A stretch of 29,290 nt of DNA from a virus. Both the position numbers and the translations under genes were made by a program. The stretch's first letter is position 1. Every line of letters starts with the position of its first letter. The DNA lies in the IMG/VR virus record IMGVR_UViG_3300047382_000256, positions 1-29,290 of that record; one strand, 5' to 3'. Positions 5,944 to 14,047 of the stretch are shown here, piece by piece. The notes under the pieces were generated by a model. That model saw only the letters and a program-made list of their open reading frames with translations. It did not search any database and was not told the DNA's origin.

Positions 5944-8900
5944 TTACACGTTGTATTGGTAATTTGCGAACAATATATATTGTTCGTTACCGTTGTTATT
6001 TGTTTGGTCGATTATATATCTATCAAATTCAAAATTAATTTTTGTTTGGTCAAATAAATTGTTAGTTATTGCATTTCTAATATTTAGCATTATATTTGCA
6101 CCTTCTCCTGGTTTACAGAAACATACAGGAATTGCAGTAACATAATCTAATTCCTGTGGAAATGTATTTGCCTGTGGAGTACGCATCCATAACGGTAAAT
6201 ATTCTCTTTCATCCTTGCCAGTTTCTTGTATTCGACTTCTCATGTTATCTATATTAACAATATACTTTTTCTGATCTCTAAAATCACTTGCTCTTATTGC
6301 TGTATTATCTGCTTTTATAGTATTTGTTTTAGGTCTTATTCTATATGGTTCGCTATCAGTAATCCCTAACTCTAGTTCTACATCTGAGCCGTCTCGTAAT
6401 TCAATTTCAAAATCATTATTGTCAACATCAACAGTTACATTAGAATCTCTTGTTATAACTATAAGATCGTCACCATTCGGAATAACAAACTTAACTGTGT
6501 TTCTACCATAAACAGGCAGTTCTTGAAATCCTGTGCCTGTATTAGTAATGTCGTCCTTTGTATCGTACTGTATACTATCTGTAGTTATAGTTTCTGTAGT
6601 AGAAGCTGTAAATGATTTTCTTGCTTTTCCGTTTATAGGTTGTGACGGATCTATTACTTCTAGATAAATTGCTTCATATATTACTTCATTAGTACCCGGC
6701 TGTTTTGCTTCTGCTATTTTAAAATCACCAATTTTAAAATTAGACTTTTTATGATTAAGAGCTGTTGCAGCAACAAAATTAGCAATATCTTGAGTTTCAA
6801 TGCCTGCATATACAAGCATTTTTATTGTAGTTTGTATACCAAATTCAGGATCGTCTGGTCTATAAATTTTATTATTTGGAAAAATTTTAGGATTACTTAC
6901 AAAACTAGTAAAACTTTGACGTTGTCTCGGTTCTAACAAAGGTTTTACATATATGTTACTATATCTAATTTTGTCATCATCAACTACAGTTATTTTAAAT
7001 TCTTTAGTTACAGCACTATAACCAAATCTATCTTTTGCTTCTACTGTAAAGACAAAATCTCTATCAAATGTTGAACTAGTAGGATCTAAACTATCAAATA
7101 CTGTAGAATAATTATCAAATGTAGTTAATCCTAACCCTTTATCATTTGCATATTGTCTAGGTTTACCAATAATGTCTCCATCTAGATTTAATCTCATTCC
7201 GTTAGGTAGTCTTCCAGAAATCAGTCTATATATTAAATTAGTATCCGGAACAGTAGTAGTTGCATTTAATTTAAATGTACTAACAAAATTAGCTTTTATA
7301 TTTCCTAAATCACGTTCAGTTAGAAATTCTATGGTACTATCAATTTCGCCTATTATTCTTATATCAAATGTTTTATCACTAAATGGTAAGTCTACAATTT
7401 CATCTTGTTCAAGAACTTTAATTAGCTTTGTAAATGAATCACGTCTGAAAATAGATATACTTATATCTGCACCAGTAGTAATATTTCTTAAAAGTCCTGG
7501 AGTTTCTTCTATATTACTTGTAATGTTAACTCTATCTTCGTTATCTCTGTATATAACAAATGATAGATTTGTTGTCTTCAAATATTTTTTTACTAGTAAA
7601 TTATTTCTACTATTTGCCGTAGATGGCATTCTTAAACTCCAGAGCTGAGCTGGATCTGCAGGATAAACATCTGTTAAGTAAATGTTTGTTTGATACTGCG
7701 GAGACAACCTTTGTAATGCACCTATTTCAAAATCCATTTGTAGTCTTTGTTCGAATATATTTCTATTTACAGTTTCACTAAGTTCTGCACTTGTGTTTGA
7801 TATAAAACTCCATTTTGAAGAATCAAAATCAACTATTGGATTTCCTTCGCTATCTTTTATAATAGCACCATTATCGTCTTGTTGTGAAACAACTGTGTGT
7901 ATTCTTGTAGGATCGCCGAATAGATCTAAGTCCGTACTTGATAGTTGATAGATTGCTCCATTGTAATATGCATAATCGCCTAGTATAAATTCCTGACCTA
8001 CTTTTAAATTTAGAGATGTTTCTTCTATTAGAATAGCACTACTATCCTTCATTTTAATTCTATATTCTAGGTAAGGTAAAATATCCTTTATTTCATATTT
8101 TTCAACAGCATTAAAATTTAAAAATCTACCTAAGTATCTTGTTTTCTCAGTTTCAGATAAACGATTTACAAAAAAGATTTCGTCATTAATTACTGCGCTT
8201 TGGCTTGTAATTAATCTAATCTTAGGAGTTACTGATCTATCTAAAGTTATTAAATCATAAGAACTATTACGTCCGTCAACTTTTATGATTTCGTATTCTT
8301 TATCATTAATTCTAATTACTTCATTTCTTAAAGATTCTAAATCATCTACTCCGTCTTCTAAGCCTCTTGGTAATTTTGCTACTTTTACATTATTTCTTCC
8401 TATTAATGTATCTTCATCAAATGTACCTATTACTTCAACTGTTCCAGTATCTGCTTCAAATCTTGTTGCTCTAAGTGTAAATTTGTAAGAGTTTGTTATT
8501 GCCGGTTGATACGGAACTCGCCCTGCAATTTCTCCACTGCCTGTATTTAAAGTTAACCCCGGAGGAAGTAAACTAGGAGTACGGTCAGGATTGAAATCTA
8601 ATAATTCGTAAAATACAAAACCTGCAAGTGTATCGCTTTCAATTATATCTGTATATAATGTAACGTAGTTATTTGCTCGTTTAAATCCAAGATCGCTCGG
8701 TGTAAGCCATACTGGATTTCTTAAGTGTGTATTATCTGCTGTAAATACACCATCAGCTGCTTGCATGATCGTATTATCTGCTCTAAGATAGTCGTCCCCT
8801 ACAAGATATATTATAAATTCTCGTCTTACCCAACTATCACCATCTGTAACAGTAACAGCAAATGAATAATATCTATTTAATTTTTTTGGTATTTTTGGTT

Positions 8901-10509
8901 GACCTGCATTGTCGTAACCTAGTATATCGTAATAATAACTACTAAATCCAAAATCACTTTTTATACTAAAATCAGTTATAAAAGTATCATATGCTTCGTT
9001 ATCATATCCGCCTATATTTCCTATTCTATCTAATGCTAATAAAGGTTCTACAACGCCTGTAATTTTGCCATCTTCGGATAATGACAAGCCAGGCGGAAGT
9101 TCACCGTCACCGTTTGCAATAAAATATTCTAACTCATCTCCTGCTGGTAGATCGCTATCTATTGCAGATAACTGAAAATCTACAAGTGCATTATCTAAAA
9201 TATAAAGTGTATTATTAGATCCTACTTGTAGTCTTCCTTCATTTGTAATCCATACTGGATCGTCGGGCCCTACAACATTTATAATAAATGTTCTGTCGTC
9301 TATAATGCCGTTATATTTTGCTCGCAACACAAATTGATACGATGTATCTCGTTCTACTTCGAACGGAGTACCAACTAAATTATTGCCTTCGATTCTAGTT
9401 CCTGCCGGAAGAGTACCTGATAGTAATTCTACACTAGGATAAATGTCATCAGTTACAGGTAGTGCAAATATAACTGGCATTCGTTCAGCTAAATTAGCAA
9501 CTACTGTACCGCTACGAACAGACCATAACGATATAATATCCGCTGTGCCTATTCCTGCTGTTCTTTGTTGTTTAGATTGAGGACCTATTACATAAGGATA
9601 AGCTGGTTCGACTAACCCGTTGTCTTTAAATGTTAAAAAATATGCGTAAGTTCCGTTAGGATATTCTGGAGTTATACAATATCTACCGTTGTATTCATCA
9701 AGTGTACTTAGAGTAGAAACGTATTCATAGTCTTCTACAAATGTACCTAGTGTAAAATTTCTTTCTTCATTATTAATTCTATAAGTATCTGTAATTTTAT
9801 ATCCGTTAGGTCTATGATCATCGTTATCTCTTAAACGATAAGCTGACGGTGTTCTTATTGGCCTTGATAACGGCTCGAGTGGATCGTCATATCCGAAAGG
9901 TCCATAAATAGGATAACCGTCAAACGCATAACCTACAATTTTAGAATGTCCGTCTTGATGGCGCATAAAATCATTACCGTAACTATTACTACCATAGTAT
10001 TCGTTTTTTTGGTATATTTTACGTTCTCTAGAATATACTGTTGGAACAAACGCACCAGTGACATATCTATATGCACCAGTTTCGTCTATATAGCCACTTG
10101 CTAAATCACCTTTATAAACATCACTGAATACCGAAATGTCCCAGTTTAATTCATCCGGCGGCTTTGTTGCACTGTTAAATAAAATATCATTATTCTTTGA
10201 TGTGTATATTAATACTCCATTAGTTGCAATACCTATTGGTCCCTGTTCTACATTTTGAGGATTAGTACTATTTCTGCCGCCACGATAATTAAATGTAAGA
10301 TCGATACTTTTAGTTTGTATGTATGTTCCTAACGCCCATCCAGATCTTTCCGAAACACCATCATTATTTAAAGGATTACCTGCTTTTGCCGGATATGGAT
10401 CTCCATCTGAAACAATTCTTATATTGTTTTCATCTGATGTGATAGTTGTACTACTAGGATATATTCCAGAGTTATTTACAATTCCTGTGTCTTTAGGATT
10501 AAAAGACAT
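5944..10509 (-). CDS. Large virion protein with YHYH and putative-Ig (He_PIG) domains
   Basis: A 1521-aa protein, probably part of the tail or an adhesin. A YHYH-type domain spans about residues 184-310, with KIVGYAFDGYPIYGPFG at 190-206 and YCITPEYPNGTYAYFLT at 277-293. Four putative-Ig (He_PIG-like) modules follow, each with an LP.G..L...G.I.G.P motif: about 355-415 (GTLPAGTRIEGNNLVGTP), 455-570 (LPPGLSLSEDGKITG), 630-690 (LLPPGLTLNTGSGEIAG) and 1090-1180 (RLPNGMRLNLDGDIIGKP). Between and after them are long unassigned stretches. The C-terminus has a CFC motif (C1463, C1465) and ends in a beta-rich FANYQYNV. No signal peptide is seen. It lacks the N-terminal module of its neighbours. An excellent AAGGAGG ribosome site precedes it. 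Confidence 0.85.
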   Translation of the reverse strand: MSFNPKDTGIVNNSGIYPSSTTITSDENNIRIVSDGDPYPAKAGNPLNNDGVSERSGWALGTYIQTKSIDLTFNYRGGRNSTNPQNVEQGPIGIATNGVLIYTSKNNDILFNSATKPPDELNWDISVFSDVYKGDLASGYIDETGAYRYVTGAFVPTVYSRERKIYQKNEYYGSNSYGNDFMRHQDGHSKIVGYAFDGYPIYGPFGYDDPLEPLSRPIRTPSAYRLRDNDDHRPNGYKITDTYRINNEERNFTLGTFVEDYEYVSTLSTLDEYNGRYCITPEYPNGTYAYFLTFKDNGLVEPAYPYVIGPQSKQQRTAGIGTADIISLWSVRSGTVVANLAERMPVIFALPVTDDIYPSVELLSGTLPAGTRIEGNNLVGTPFEVERDTSYQFVLRAKYNGIIDDRTFIINVVGPDDPVWITNEGRLQVGSNNTLYILDNALVDFQLSAIDSDLPAGDELEYFIANGDGELPPGLSLSEDGKITGVVEPLLALDRIGNIGGYDNEAYDTFITDFSIKSDFGFSSYYYDILGYDNAGQPKIPKKLNRYYSFAVTVTDGDSWVRREFIIYLVGDDYLRADNTIMQAADGVFTADNTHLRNPVWLTPSDLGFKRANNYVTLYTDIIESDTLAGFVFYELLDFNPDRTPSLLPPGLTLNTGSGEIAGRVPYQPAITNSYKFTLRATRFEADTGTVEVIGTFDEDTLIGRNNVKVAKLPRGLEDGVDDLESLRNEVIRINDKEYEIIKVDGRNSSYDLITLDRSVTPKIRLITSQSAVINDEIFFVNRLSETEKTRYLGRFLNFNAVEKYEIKDILPYLEYRIKMKDSSAILIEETSLNLKVGQEFILGDYAYYNGAIYQLSSTDLDLFGDPTRIHTVVSQQDDNGAIIKDSEGNPIVDFDSSKWSFISNTSAELSETVNRNIFEQRLQMDFEIGALQRLSPQYQTNIYLTDVYPADPAQLWSLRMPSTANSRNNLLVKKYLKTTNLSFVIYRDNEDRVNITSNIEETPGLLRNITTGADISISIFRRDSFTKLIKVLEQDEIVDLPFSDKTFDIRIIGEIDSTIEFLTERDLGNIKANFVSTFKLNATTTVPDTNLIYRLISGRLPNGMRLNLDGDIIGKPRQYANDKGLGLTTFDNYSTVFDSLDPTSSTFDRDFVFTVEAKDRFGYSAVTKEFKITVVDDDKIRYSNIYVKPLLEPRQRQSFTSFVSNPKIFPNNKIYRPDDPEFGIQTTIKMLVYAGIETQDIANFVAATALNHKKSNFKIGDFKIAEAKQPGTNEVIYEAIYLEVIDPSQPINGKARKSFTASTTETITTDSIQYDTKDDITNTGTGFQELPVYGRNTVKFVIPNGDDLIVITRDSNVTVDVDNNDFEIELRDGSDVELELGITDSEPYRIRPKTNTIKADNTAIRASDFRDQKKYIVNIDNMRSRIQETGKDEREYLPLWMRTPQANTFPQELDYVTAIPVCFCKPGEGANIMLNIRNAITNNLFDQTKINFEFDRYIIDQTNNNGNEQYILFANYQYNV

Positions 10510-10516
10510 ATATTGG

Positions 10517-10523
10517 CCTCCTT
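10517..10523 (-). promoter_or_regulatory. Strong ribosome binding site for the 1521-aa gene
   Basis: Minus-strand AAGGAGG, a full match to the anti-Shine-Dalgarno, is placed 7 nt before the ATG at 10509. It overlaps the stop codon of the 239-aa gene. It is the best ribosome site in the window. Confidence 0.7.
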
Positions 10524-11241
10524 ATATAAATGAACCATTATCGATAATTATCGGATCAGGAGAAACTATTGTTCCTTGGTCTACCTCTGTTTTTGCTACT
10601 AAGTATTCTAAGATATTTGAAACTGTACTTGTAATATTTCCAAAGTCAAAAGATTGTGAAATATTTCCTACTGCATTGTCTAGATCTCTAATATCTATCC
10701 CCCATACATTGCCCTGCATGTTACCATTAAGGAACCCTGTAATACTAGATGCAGTTATGCTATTAACAGCAGTTATATCATTACCTTGAGCATCTAATGT
10801 GCCGCCTAATTGAGGTGTTGTATCTGTAACTAATGAAGAACTTGTATTAGAAATTGTTAAAGTATCATTTACTATTGATGTTGTAATTCCTTCGCCACCG
10901 TTGACGTTTAAAAGACCTGGGCCTGAAAGATTTAAACTACCACTATCTGAACTAAAAATTAATTGTGTTATTCCAGAACTAGCATTAATTGTAACACCTG
11001 TATCTGTAGAATTTAGTGTTACATTAGCTCCTGGAACTAATTTTTTAAATTGTAAATCGTAATTTAATCTTTGTGCAAAAACACCTTCTCCAACGTTACC
11101 TAAATTTGACGCTGTTGTTTGTTCGTCATCACGGAGGTCAAGTTCCTCAAAATTTTGATTAACTTTAATAAAGGCTTCTCTTAAATCGTCACCTGTACCG
11201 TCGTTTGCTATATTTCCGACATTAATTAATTGAACTGCCAT
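10522..11241 (-). CDS. Short tail-fibre-like protein (239 aa)
   Basis: Begins with the shared tail module: NVGNIANDGTGDDLREAFIK and VNQNFEEL at residues 7-34. It continues with beta-rich, low-complexity fibre-like sequence rich in T, S, N and G, including LGGTLDAQGNDITAVNSITA, a pattern common in phage tail fibres and their trimer-forming shafts. It is likely a fibre or fibre-adaptor sharing its docking site with the 209-, 568- and 2935-aa proteins. A late-type promoter and GGAG lie just upstream, and it ends 12 nt before the 1521-aa gene. Confidence 0.8.
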   Translation of the reverse strand: MAVQLINVGNIANDGTGDDLREAFIKVNQNFEELDLRDDEQTTASNLGNVGEGVFAQRLNYDLQFKKLVPGANVTLNSTDTGVTINASSGITQLIFSSDSGSLNLSGPGLLNVNGGEGITTSIVNDTLTISNTSSSLVTDTTPQLGGTLDAQGNDITAVNSITASSITGFLNGNMQGNVWGIDIRDLDNAVGNISQSFDFGNITSTVSNILEYLVAKTEVDQGTIVSPDPIIIDNGSFI

Positions 11242-11251
11242 TTTGATTCTC

Positions 11252-11267
11252 CATTTATAGTATTTAG
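11252..11267 (-). promoter_or_regulatory. Late promoter boxes (CTAAATA and TATAAATG)
   Basis: On the minus strand CTAAATA (11261-11267) is followed closely by TATAAATG (11252-11259), then GGAG and the ATG of the 239-aa gene at 11241. CTAAATA is the late-box variant I associate with marine T4-like phages. Geometry favours it, since the second box would place the transcript start downstream of the ribosome site. The boxes overlap the stop codon of the protease gene. Confidence 0.5.
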
Positions 11268-14032
11268 CTAACTATGATCTGTCCGCCCATGGAGTCATCC
11301 ACACTTGATTGATAATAAAATGTTCCTATGTAGCTAGGTGTCCAAACTATATTTCCGCTTGTTGATCCTTGTCCTGGTATTCCTAGTACTTGATTATCTG
11401 TTCCTGTAGTAGGCTGAGTTTTAATAAACAAAGGATTACCAGCAGTATTAATATTAAGTATTAGCTGATCACCGTAATCTAAATTGATAGTTAAATTATC
11501 TCCACTTAACGATCCAGTAGAGTCTGTACCAGTTATAGTATAACCGTTTGCAATACTTATATTTCTACTAACTCCGCTAGGTCTATTTGGACTTGTGTCA
11601 GATATGTCTATGTCTATACTATCGCTACCATTATCTAGGCTTAGTGTCATAGTTTCTAAACCCTCTGTAGTTAAATCTGGAGTAATTAAAAAGTTTTGAG
11701 ATGCACTATTTGAATTAATAGTAAACTGTCCATTTAAACTTGCAAAGTTCAAATCATTAGATGATACTCCGGTTATTGTATAATTTATAATATCTCCGTC
11801 ATCTTTTTCTGTAGTTAATAACGATACTGTAACACTTGTACCTTCTGGTACTGGATTTATATCTGCACTTAAAGAAAATGTAGGTGTTTGACTTGTATCA
11901 TTTATAATTACATCTATTGTACTTGCACCGTTATCTAATGCAATAGTAAATGTTTCAGTTGTTTCTGTAGATCTATCAGCAGTAATAGTAAATGTTTTAT
12001 CAGCTCTGTTTCCGGATATAGTAAACACACCTGTTAAATTTTCTCCATTAATATCGTCGCTAGATATACCTGTAATAGTATAAGGTATCGTAGTGCCGTC
12101 GTCGACAAAGTTTGTAATTAATGTAATATCAAATGTTTCATTCTCATTTACACTTACTTCTGATCGATAAAGCTGATAGGTAGGAGCATTTGCTCCTGTA
12201 GAGCTATCTAAAATAAATACCCCTGCGATAGCACTTCCATTGTCTAAAGATATTACAAGGGTTTCATTTCCCTCTGTAAGTATATCCTCTACTGTATTCA
12301 ATGTAATTGATGCTGTATTGTTATTCACAACAAATACACCTGTTAAATCTTGTCCGCCTATGTCTTCGCTTGTAACGCCACTAATTGTAAATGGCACATT
12401 AGTTCCATTTACAACATTTGTAGTATTAAGTACAATTGTAACTGACTGGCCTTCGGATATTGTTTCAGGAGTTACAATTATATTATATGTTTCAGTATCT
12501 GGAAATCTAACATCAATTTGTTTTGAACTATTAAATTTATTAAAGATAAACTTATTGTTTCCACCTAATAATGATCTTTCATTATTATAATCATTGTCTA
12601 GTCCACTATCAAATAGCTGATTTGTTTTTATTGTTCTGTCTATAAAATCTTTTGCTTGTGCAGGCGTTGCACCTGGATTCAATTGCAAGAACAAAGTAAG
12701 CATACCTGCTACTTGAGGCGATGCCATACTAGAACCACTTATATTCATTTGCTTCCAAAAAGAATTACCAAATTGATACGCACCGGTAGTATAAAGATTT
12801 TGATTACTACTTGAACTCATTATGTTTGTTCCAGGTGCATAATACATAACTCCGGGACCTGTTTCTGAACTAGCAGCTTTTTGTTCTAGTCCTCCTGAAT
12901 GTATTTCACTATCTACATTACCTATAATATATGCTTCGTCATCATAGGGAGAACCACCTCTATTATAGTATAGTTGACCTGGATAAATGTTACTCGTAAA
13001 ATAATTATCATAATCTAAGCCTCCTGGAACATCAATTTTTTGAAATGTATTACCAGCAGCTATACAGACATGAACACCTGCATCTATTAATTCTTGTATT
13101 TCAACATCTATAGCAGCAACTCTTGTAGGATAAGCTATTCCTGTACCGTCATCTGCTCCGATCATACCTTTTGTTGCATCTCTAGATGATCCAGACCAAG
13201 GAGTACCTCTATATACTCCACCTGTAACACCTGAAAAATACGAACTGTATCCCCAACTTAAATTTACAACTGTTGGTCGTCTATAACCAGTAGTAGGCTC
13301 AATAGGTTTATTAAGATGCCAGTTTTTAATAAGATCAAAACTACCTATTGCCGGAATGCCAAATCCAGGATCAGATGGTCCTTGTAGTCCTTGTATTTTC
13401 ATAGAATAGATATTTGCGCCTTTGGCCCACCCAAATATTCTTCCTGCAACTATTCCTGCAACGTGTGTTCCGTGTCCGTCATAATCTGCATAAAATCCCC
13501 CAGGCTGGGTGCCTAATATTCCAGATTCGGTATACCAATTAACACGTTGTAATCTTTGTTCTCCGTTATAATCATTCCATTCTTCGTGAGCAAATTGTAT
13601 GCCACTATCTTGTATAACTATATCTACACCTGTTCCGTCTATAGTATAATTATAGCCGCCGGGCGCTGTATTACCACTATATAAATTTGTAGCATCATTT
13701 ATTCTGCGCAATCCCCAGTTTACAAATGCACCAGCATCACTAGTTGTTTTATCAAATACTGTTTCTTGTATTTTTTTATGCGTAATTATAAGATCGTCTC
13801 TATCTTCTGGATTTACTTCAACTGCAACTACTCTTGAATCATTTTTTAATTCCGTTGCTTCTGCATCTGTTAATGCATAGTGTGTAATCCTATAAGAACC
13901 GGGTCTAGCATTAGATACATCAACAGTTCTATTTGGTATTGAACCTGCGCCCGTTGATATTACCATATCTTGATTAAATTGTTCTGCATCTACTCCGCGA
14001 TGTAAACTTACAATGTATTCTTTTTCACTCAC
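11264..14032 (-). CDS. Virion-type subtilisin (S8) protease with Calx-beta-like repeats and a cupredoxin-like C-terminus
   Basis: A 922-aa multidomain protein. Residues 1-85 resemble an I9-type inhibitor/propeptide (EYIVSL start, DSRVVAVEVN end). Residues 105-500 form a subtilisin domain with an intact catalytic set: D142 in QDSG, H187 in GHGTHVAG, oxyanion N328 in IAAGN and S435 in SGSSMASPQVAG. Three Calx-beta-like repeats follow at about 519-610, 622-713 and 724-813, each with EG/EN..(T)..L.T..V..GT..P(Y/F)TI(T/S)G(V/I)(S/T)S and a late E(T/G)...LDNG. Residues 820-922 resemble a cupredoxin, but the copper ligands are replaced (YYQSSVDDSMGG where C and H are expected). No export signal is seen, and the gene sits among fibre genes, so a structural protease is likely. 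It starts with GTG; GGAG lies 10 nt upstream. Confidence 0.88.
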   Translation of the reverse strand: MSEKEYIVSLHRGVDAEQFNQDMVISTGAGSIPNRTVDVSNARPGSYRITHYALTDAEATELKNDSRVVAVEVNPEDRDDLIITHKKIQETVFDKTTSDAGAFVNWGLRRINDATNLYSGNTAPGGYNYTIDGTGVDIVIQDSGIQFAHEEWNDYNGEQRLQRVNWYTESGILGTQPGGFYADYDGHGTHVAGIVAGRIFGWAKGANIYSMKIQGLQGPSDPGFGIPAIGSFDLIKNWHLNKPIEPTTGYRRPTVVNLSWGYSSYFSGVTGGVYRGTPWSGSSRDATKGMIGADDGTGIAYPTRVAAIDVEIQELIDAGVHVCIAAGNTFQKIDVPGGLDYDNYFTSNIYPGQLYYNRGGSPYDDEAYIIGNVDSEIHSGGLEQKAASSETGPGVMYYAPGTNIMSSSSNQNLYTTGAYQFGNSFWKQMNISGSSMASPQVAGMLTLFLQLNPGATPAQAKDFIDRTIKTNQLFDSGLDNDYNNERSLLGGNNKFIFNKFNSSKQIDVRFPDTETYNIIVTPETISEGQSVTIVLNTTNVVNGTNVPFTISGVTSEDIGGQDLTGVFVVNNNTASITLNTVEDILTEGNETLVISLDNGSAIAGVFILDSSTGANAPTYQLYRSEVSVNENETFDITLITNFVDDGTTIPYTITGISSDDINGENLTGVFTISGNRADKTFTITADRSTETTETFTIALDNGASTIDVIINDTSQTPTFSLSADINPVPEGTSVTVSLLTTEKDDGDIINYTITGVSSNDLNFASLNGQFTINSNSASQNFLITPDLTTEGLETMTLSLDNGSDSIDIDISDTSPNRPSGVSRNISIANGYTITGTDSTGSLSGDNLTINLDYGDQLILNINTAGNPLFIKTQPTTGTDNQVLGIPGQGSTSGNIVWTPSYIGTFYYQSSVDDSMGGQIIVS

Positions 14033-14047
14033 AGACTGTTATCTCCG

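Noticed and set aside
7172-7648. Plus-strand open frame of 158 codons inside the 1521-aa gene
   Set aside because: A hydrophobic-looking product is expected when A/T-rich hydrophilic codons are read in reverse. No ribosome site or recognisable motif.
10319-10789. Plus-strand open frame of 156 codons across the 1521-aa/239-aa junction
   Set aside because: It covers two well-supported minus-strand genes and their ribosome site, and its sequence shows no family features.
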